A program made the position numbers and the translations under genes. From contig URTF01000078.1 in assembly GCA_900550695.1 (NCBI GenBank), positions 1 through 9,329 of the forward strand: a stretch of DNA of 9,329 nt, given 5' to 3'. The notes below the pieces were generated by a model. That model worked only from the letters and a program-made list of their open reading frames with translations. It did no database searches and was not told the DNA's origin. The stretch comes from an uncultured Ruminococcus sp. (GTDB lineage: Bacteria > Bacillota > Clostridia > Oscillospirales > Ruminococcaceae). Each line of letters begins with the position of its first letter. The first letter of the stretch is position 1. Below, piece after piece: positions 6,265 through 9,329 of this stretch.

Positions 6265-6268
6265 TAAA

Positions 6269-6382
6269 ACTAAACACCAATAAAATAAAGGAAAAAATCT
6301 GCGCCAAAATCCAATATAAACCTGTTAAAAACAGCTGCGAGATTGTCGACTAATTTTTTCCAAATTCTGAATAGTGTTTAGT
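6269..6382 (+). mobile_element. MITE-like element, copy A (~114 bp, imperfect terminal inverted repeats)
   Basis: The ends are ACTAAACACC (6269-6278) and AGTGTTTAGT (6373-6382). The outer ~30 bp of both arms are imperfect inverted repeats, including GGAAAAAAT on the left and TTTTTTCC on the right. The centre has a small CTGTT/AACAG hairpin (6322-6326 with 6330-6334). No coding capacity is present. It is nearly identical to the copy at 8274 over the first ~75 bases and more diverged after. The right end is followed by TA, which could be a target duplication, but the left flank does not show it. Mobilisation by a transposase encoded elsewhere is inferred from form only. Confidence 0.8.
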
Positions 6383-6422
6383 ATAAGTTCCGAAAAATCA
6401 CCGTAATGTAACCGCTTTGTAA

Positions 6423-6451
6423 TTGAAATATGTCCTCGTGTCTGATATCAT
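6423..6451 (+). promoter_or_regulatory. Candidate promoter of the YD-repeat lipoprotein gene
   Basis: TTGAAA (6423-6428) and TATCAT (6446-6451) have a 17-bp spacer and would start transcription near 6458, 30 bases before the ATG. The -10 box is imperfect and a TATTAT lies just after it at 6451-6456, so exact assignment is uncertain. Confidence 0.4.
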
Positions 6452-6487
6452 ATTATTAAGGAAATTTGTTGAAATGGGGGCGTTTTT

Positions 6488-8260
6488 ATGAATTTTAAAA
6501 GTGTGCTTATCTGTGCATTGTCGACGGTGATGCTTTGTGCGTGTGCAAATGAGAATGATATAAATTCGGAGATAGTCTCGGGATCGGCTGAAACATCGGA
6601 GAGCGAACTTGTGACTTCGGCAGAAACAACGCTTGAAACCATACCTGCGGAAACGACCGCTTCGGAAGCGGAGGAGGCTCCTCAAAAGGTGAGATACAGC
6701 TATGACAGCCGTGTGCAAAGCTATATGGAGCGGCTTGTACAGCTTGAAAGCTTTAACGAAGTGCTGCCGCAGGCGGCGTACTGCTATGTCTGCGACCTTG
6801 ATTCGGACGGCACTCCCGAGGTTGTCATTCAGGCAGCGGCAAATATATCCGCATCGGCTGTTTTCTCCGTTGACGATAAGGGTGCATTTATGGCTGAACC
6901 TGACGGCGGAACTGTTTTTACCGATGAAAAAACATGGCGTTCATACAACGGAGATATCCCCCAAAGCTTTATCCTTGACGGGGAAGATCAATACTTTGCG
7001 GAATGTTTTGTCGGCGGCACGGCAGGGGACGGCGGCATAATAAAACTGGAGCTGAACGGACGAAAGCTTTCATCGGAATATATCGGGCGGTATTCTTTCA
7101 GCGGCGCAATGGGATACGAATACAGCGGCTTTGAAAATGAAGAGCAATACAATGAATATATCCGTTCATATTTTAGTAAGCTTGAACCGCAGTGGAAGCT
7201 TATGCCGTACAGTGAGGTCTTGGATATAGAGGAAAAATCGCCGAGCATTATCTCCGCTTTGCTTGACGAGTATTACAAGGACAGGGACTCTCTTGCGGAG
7301 CTTGAAGAAGTGCTTGACGTTGATCTTGAATATGATATTGTGTTTAAAAAGACATTCAGCCGCACAGAGTATACCGAAAGCGGAAATGTTGATGAGAACA
7401 GCTATTCTTATGATTATGCAGGGAACCCTCTTGAAGATGAGTACAATAAAAAACTGAGATACACCTACTATCCGAGCGGAAAGATCAGATCGGAGATATA
7501 TAACAGCGGACGTATTTATACTTATGATGAAAACGGAAACTTGCTCCCTGACGATGACGAGCTTACATACGATGACTCTGGGCGCATTGAAACACGTACC
7601 GAATTTTCTTCTTTTTCAAAGGGAGAGATCCTTTGCATAACAGAGTATATTTACAAAGGCGATACAGATGAGCTTATCAAGGAGATACGAAATTATACCG
7701 ACGGAAGAACGGAAACCTATACATACGAAAACGGGCTTGAAGTCAGGTATGAAAAGGTCGGTCAGGATATATATTACAATATGGTCAGAACAACGGAATA
7801 TAATGCAAGCGGTCTTATTTCAAAAACCGAGCGTTTTGACAAGGATATGAATCTTGCCCGAACCATTACCTATGAATATGACAGCGGCGGCAGACTTATA
7901 TGTGAGAACAGCATTACAACGGAATACTATGACAACGGCTGTGACCGATGCGATGATTATTGTTACAGCTATAAATTTGACGGAAACGGAAAGCTTTTGG
8001 AGAAAATATACGTGCTGAGAACCTATGGCGGTACTCTGAAATACGAATATATATACGACAAAAACGGGGATCTTTCTGAAGAAATATTCACCGCCGACCA
8101 CGATAATGAGATGGCGAATTATTCCGCAGGCACTTATGTGACAACGTACAGCTATGAATATGACCTTGCGGGAAATATTATCCGTTCGGTCAAAAAATAT
8201 GAAGATGATCGGAGCGTTTTTACCGATTACAGGGCGGTAAGGGTGATAAAGGCGGCATAA
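6488..8260 (+). CDS. Predicted lipoprotein with degenerate YD/RHS-like repeats
   Basis: The 590-residue product starts with a lipoprotein signal (hydrophobic 5-18, lipobox LCAC with Cys19), then a Ser/Thr/Glu-rich linker (about 22-66) typical of surface tethering. Residues 67-270 form an uncharacterised domain containing CDLDSDGTPEVVI (102-114), an acidic loop like Ca2+-binding or VCBS-type turns. From about 280 on, tyrosine-rich strands punctuated by YDxxGN-type turns recur: YDYAGN 308, YDENGN 346, YDDSGR 361, YDSGGR 464, FDGNGK 497, YDKNGD 523 and YDLAGN 558. These resemble degenerate YD (RHS) repeats, which fold as beta-sheets. No RHS core-cleavage motif or toxin tip follows; the protein ends RAVRVIKAA. 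GGGGG at 6476-6480 lies 7 bases before the ATG. The gene sits between two direct repeat copies. The role at the cell surface is unknown. Confidence 0.85.
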   Translation: MNFKSVLICALSTVMLCACANENDINSEIVSGSAETSESELVTSAETTLETIPAETTASEAEEAPQKVRYSYDSRVQSYMERLVQLESFNEVLPQAAYCYVCDLDSDGTPEVVIQAAANISASAVFSVDDKGAFMAEPDGGTVFTDEKTWRSYNGDIPQSFILDGEDQYFAECFVGGTAGDGGIIKLELNGRKLSSEYIGRYSFSGAMGYEYSGFENEEQYNEYIRSYFSKLEPQWKLMPYSEVLDIEEKSPSIISALLDEYYKDRDSLAELEEVLDVDLEYDIVFKKTFSRTEYTESGNVDENSYSYDYAGNPLEDEYNKKLRYTYYPSGKIRSEIYNSGRIYTYDENGNLLPDDDELTYDDSGRIETRTEFSSFSKGEILCITEYIYKGDTDELIKEIRNYTDGRTETYTYENGLEVRYEKVGQDIYYNMVRTTEYNASGLISKTERFDKDMNLARTITYEYDSGGRLICENSITTEYYDNGCDRCDDYCYSYKFDGNGKLLEKIYVLRTYGGTLKYEYIYDKNGDLSEEIFTADHDNEMANYSAGTYVTTYSYEYDLAGNIIRSVKKYEDDRSVFTDYRAVRVIKAA

Positions 8261-8273
8261 ACTTAATAATAAT

Positions 8274-8386
8274 ACTAAACATCAATAAAATAAAGGAAAA
8301 ATCTGTGCCAAAATCCAATATAAACCTGTTAAAAACAGCTGCGGGATATCGGCTTGATTTTTTTCAAATTTTAAATGGTGTTTAGT
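8274..8386 (+). mobile_element. MITE-like element, copy B (~113 bp, imperfect terminal inverted repeats)
   Basis: The ends are ACTAAACATC (8274-8283) and GGTGTTTAGT (8377-8386), and TA flanks both, so ATACTAAAC and GTTTAGTAT are visible as inverted ends. The arms pair imperfectly over about 30 bp (AAAAATC on the left, GATTTTTTT on the right). The CTGTT/AACAG centre is shared with copy A. It is in the same orientation as copy A, 2,005 bp away, and begins 13 bp after the lipoprotein stop. The folded element with its T-run at 8358-8364 may act as that gene's terminator, since no other is seen. Confidence 0.82.
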
Positions 8387-8388
8387 AT

Positions 8389-8543
8389 AAAATATTAAAG
8401 TTTAAATAACTATATCTTATTATTATAACACAATTAATTTGATTTGTCACTGTTTTTAAGTAAAAATATTTTAAATAATAAAAATTTGTGAAATAGGTGT
8501 AAAAGCAGTTTATTTTCAATTATTAATTTTATGTAAAAAATCA
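8389..8543. other. Extremely AT-rich intergenic stretch
   Basis: Almost entirely A and T with no open reading frame, no GC-containing stem and no clear promoter of its own. It lies just upstream of the promoter at 8544, so A/T tracts may serve as an UP-element-like enhancer or a curved segment. No other feature is seen in the 8261-8627 gap beyond copy B and that promoter. Confidence 0.5.
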
Positions 8544-8572
8544 TTGAAATATTTTTCCGAAAGTGATAAAAT
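8544..8572 (+). promoter_or_regulatory. Promoter of the small acidic lipoprotein gene
   Basis: TTGAAA (8544-8549) and TAAAAT (8567-8572) have a 17-bp spacer, with an A/T-rich upstream region. Transcription would begin near 8579, about 50 bases before the ATG. This argues against any translation start before 8579. Confidence 0.7.
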
Positions 8573-8627
8573 AGGGACAATGCAAAAAAAGCATAGAATA
8601 TATTATAATTTTAGGAGAGAATCAATT

Positions 8628-9206
8628 ATGAAAAAGAAACTTACAGCTATCCTTGCAATGTGTATGCTTGCAGTAACAATGGCAGCTTGCGGAGGCGGAG
8701 ATGCTTCCGACGATTATACCGAACCCGACAACGCAGCAGCTGCTGACGTTGATGAGGCTGATGATGCAGAGGCTGCTGCCGATGACGGCGAAACAGCTGA
8801 CAGCAGCACATCGGGCGAATTCACACTTCTCGATGTTACTTCCGATATGATAAGCGTAGGCGTTTATGCCGCTGACGACAGCCAGAACGAGCTTGTTTTC
8901 TCAATGTTCACAGCTCCTTCGGGAACACCTATGGCATCGCTTTTCGTATATGCTCCCGACGGCACGGGTGATGTTATCTGCGGAACATACACAGCAGAAA
9001 CAGAAACGGATGAGGACGGAATGAGCTGGACACTTCTCACCGTTTCCGACGTTTATACCGAGCAGGAATTCGAGATCGGATTTGCCGAGAACACCAACGA
9101 TCAGGTCTATATCATGAATTCCGCAGGCGGAGTTTTTGAGGGACAGTACCTTTCCGCTGACGAAACTGTCACATATATGGGAACAGCTGTTGCCCTTTTA
9201 AGCTAA
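8628..9206 (+). CDS. Small acidic predicted lipoprotein, function unknown
   Basis: The 192-residue product opens with a classic lipoprotein signal: MKKKL, a hydrophobic core, and lipobox MAAC with Cys21 followed by GGG. Residues 25-65 are an Ala/Asp/Glu/Ser-rich linker with almost no hydrophobic residues. Residues 66-192 look like a small beta-rich domain (GEFTLLDVTSDMISVGVY at about 65-82, SLFVYAPDGTG, GTYTAETETDEDG, FEGQYLSADETVTYMG), with no recognised enzyme motif. The ATG at 8628 is chosen because AGGAGAG lies at 8613-8619. An in-frame TTG at 8544 coincides with the -35 box and is rejected. It has its own promoter and terminator, so it is probably monocistronic. It shares only general architecture (lipobox plus acidic linker) with the 590-aa lipoprotein upstream; I see no sequence similarity. 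Confidence 0.88.
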   Translation: MKKKLTAILAMCMLAVTMAACGGGDASDDYTEPDNAAAADVDEADDAEAAADDGETADSSTSGEFTLLDVTSDMISVGVYAADDSQNELVFSMFTAPSGTPMASLFVYAPDGTGDVICGTYTAETETDEDGMSWTLLTVSDVYTEQEFEIGFAENTNDQVYIMNSAGGVFEGQYLSADETVTYMGTAVALLS

Positions 9207-9242
9207 GATCTCACGATAATATCCTATTAACAGACCCCTCCG

Positions 9243-9279
9243 AAAGTCGACTTTTTCACAAAGCCGACTTTTGCTTTTT
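9243..9279 (+). terminator. Intrinsic terminator of the small lipoprotein gene
   Basis: AAAGTCGACTTT (9243-9254) pairs with AAAGCCGACTTT (9260-9271), 12 bp with one A-C mismatch, loop TTCAC, followed by T-rich sequence to 9279. The remaining 50 bases of the window hold no feature I can support. Confidence 0.88.
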
Positions 9280-9329
9280 ATACTAATTCTCGATCGTTCT
9301 ATAGACAAAATCGACAGATAGAATAAGTT

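Noticed and set aside
6153..6353. 66-codon plus-strand frame after the 201-aa gene
   Set aside because: It has no ribosome site, and much of it runs through the MITE-like element; composition is not protein-like.
8544..8627. 28-codon N-terminal extension of the small lipoprotein
   Set aside because: The TTG is part of the -35 box and the extension would bury the lipoprotein signal; the ATG at 8628 has a strong ribosome site.
9297..9323. TTCTAT...ATAGAA inverted repeat at the right edge
   Set aside because: Six-base arms in AT-rich sequence at a window edge; too weak to call without the following sequence.

Overview
The window looks like chromosome from a low-to-mid GC Clostridia, most likely Oscillospiraceae/Ruminococcus-like. 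This is inferred from Gram-positive-type lipoprotein signals, strong purine-rich ribosome binding sites, textbook sigma-A promoters with 17-18 bp spacers, an AgrB-family gene and codon usage. I cannot name the species from sequence alone. No rRNA, tRNA, CRISPR array or transposase gene was seen.

Layout. Positions 1-555 hold the 3' part of a very A-rich gene for a lysine/glutamate-rich coiled-coil protein, closed by a terminator at 562-594. Convergent to it on the minus strand is an AgrB-family gene (604-1158). It has a clear promoter, and a 20-bp-period direct repeat resembling a LytTR/AgrA operator sits just upstream of the -35 box. No agrD, agrC or agrA is visible. The AgrB C-terminus lacks the expected last membrane segments and ends in a hydrophilic tail. 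The change of base composition around 600-710 therefore may mark a recombination or assembly junction. The gene-free stretch 1234-1652 holds that operator, one degenerate copy of a short repeat, two GC-rich hairpins, and the trkA promoter with a perfect palindrome against its -35.

Positions 1653-4464 are a two-gene K+ uptake operon: trkA (cytosolic double-RCK regulator) and trkH (membrane translocation subunit), 22 bp apart and ended by a strong terminator at 4517-4546. A consensus promoter begins three bases later. It drives a second two-gene operon (4664-6165), an XRE-type HTH protein with a long uncharacterised C-terminal region and an overlapping 201-residue protein that I do not recognise.

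From 6166 to the end are two predicted lipoprotein genes. The first (6488-8260) is a 590-residue surface protein with degenerate YD/RHS-like repeats. It lies between two direct copies of a ~114-bp MITE-like element with imperfect ~30-bp terminal inverted repeats (6269-6382 and 8274-8386). The second (8628-9206) is a small acidic lipoprotein with its own promoter and terminator. The best leads for something new are the XRE/201-aa pair, the repeat-bracketed YD lipoprotein, and the isolated agrB with its operator-like repeat.
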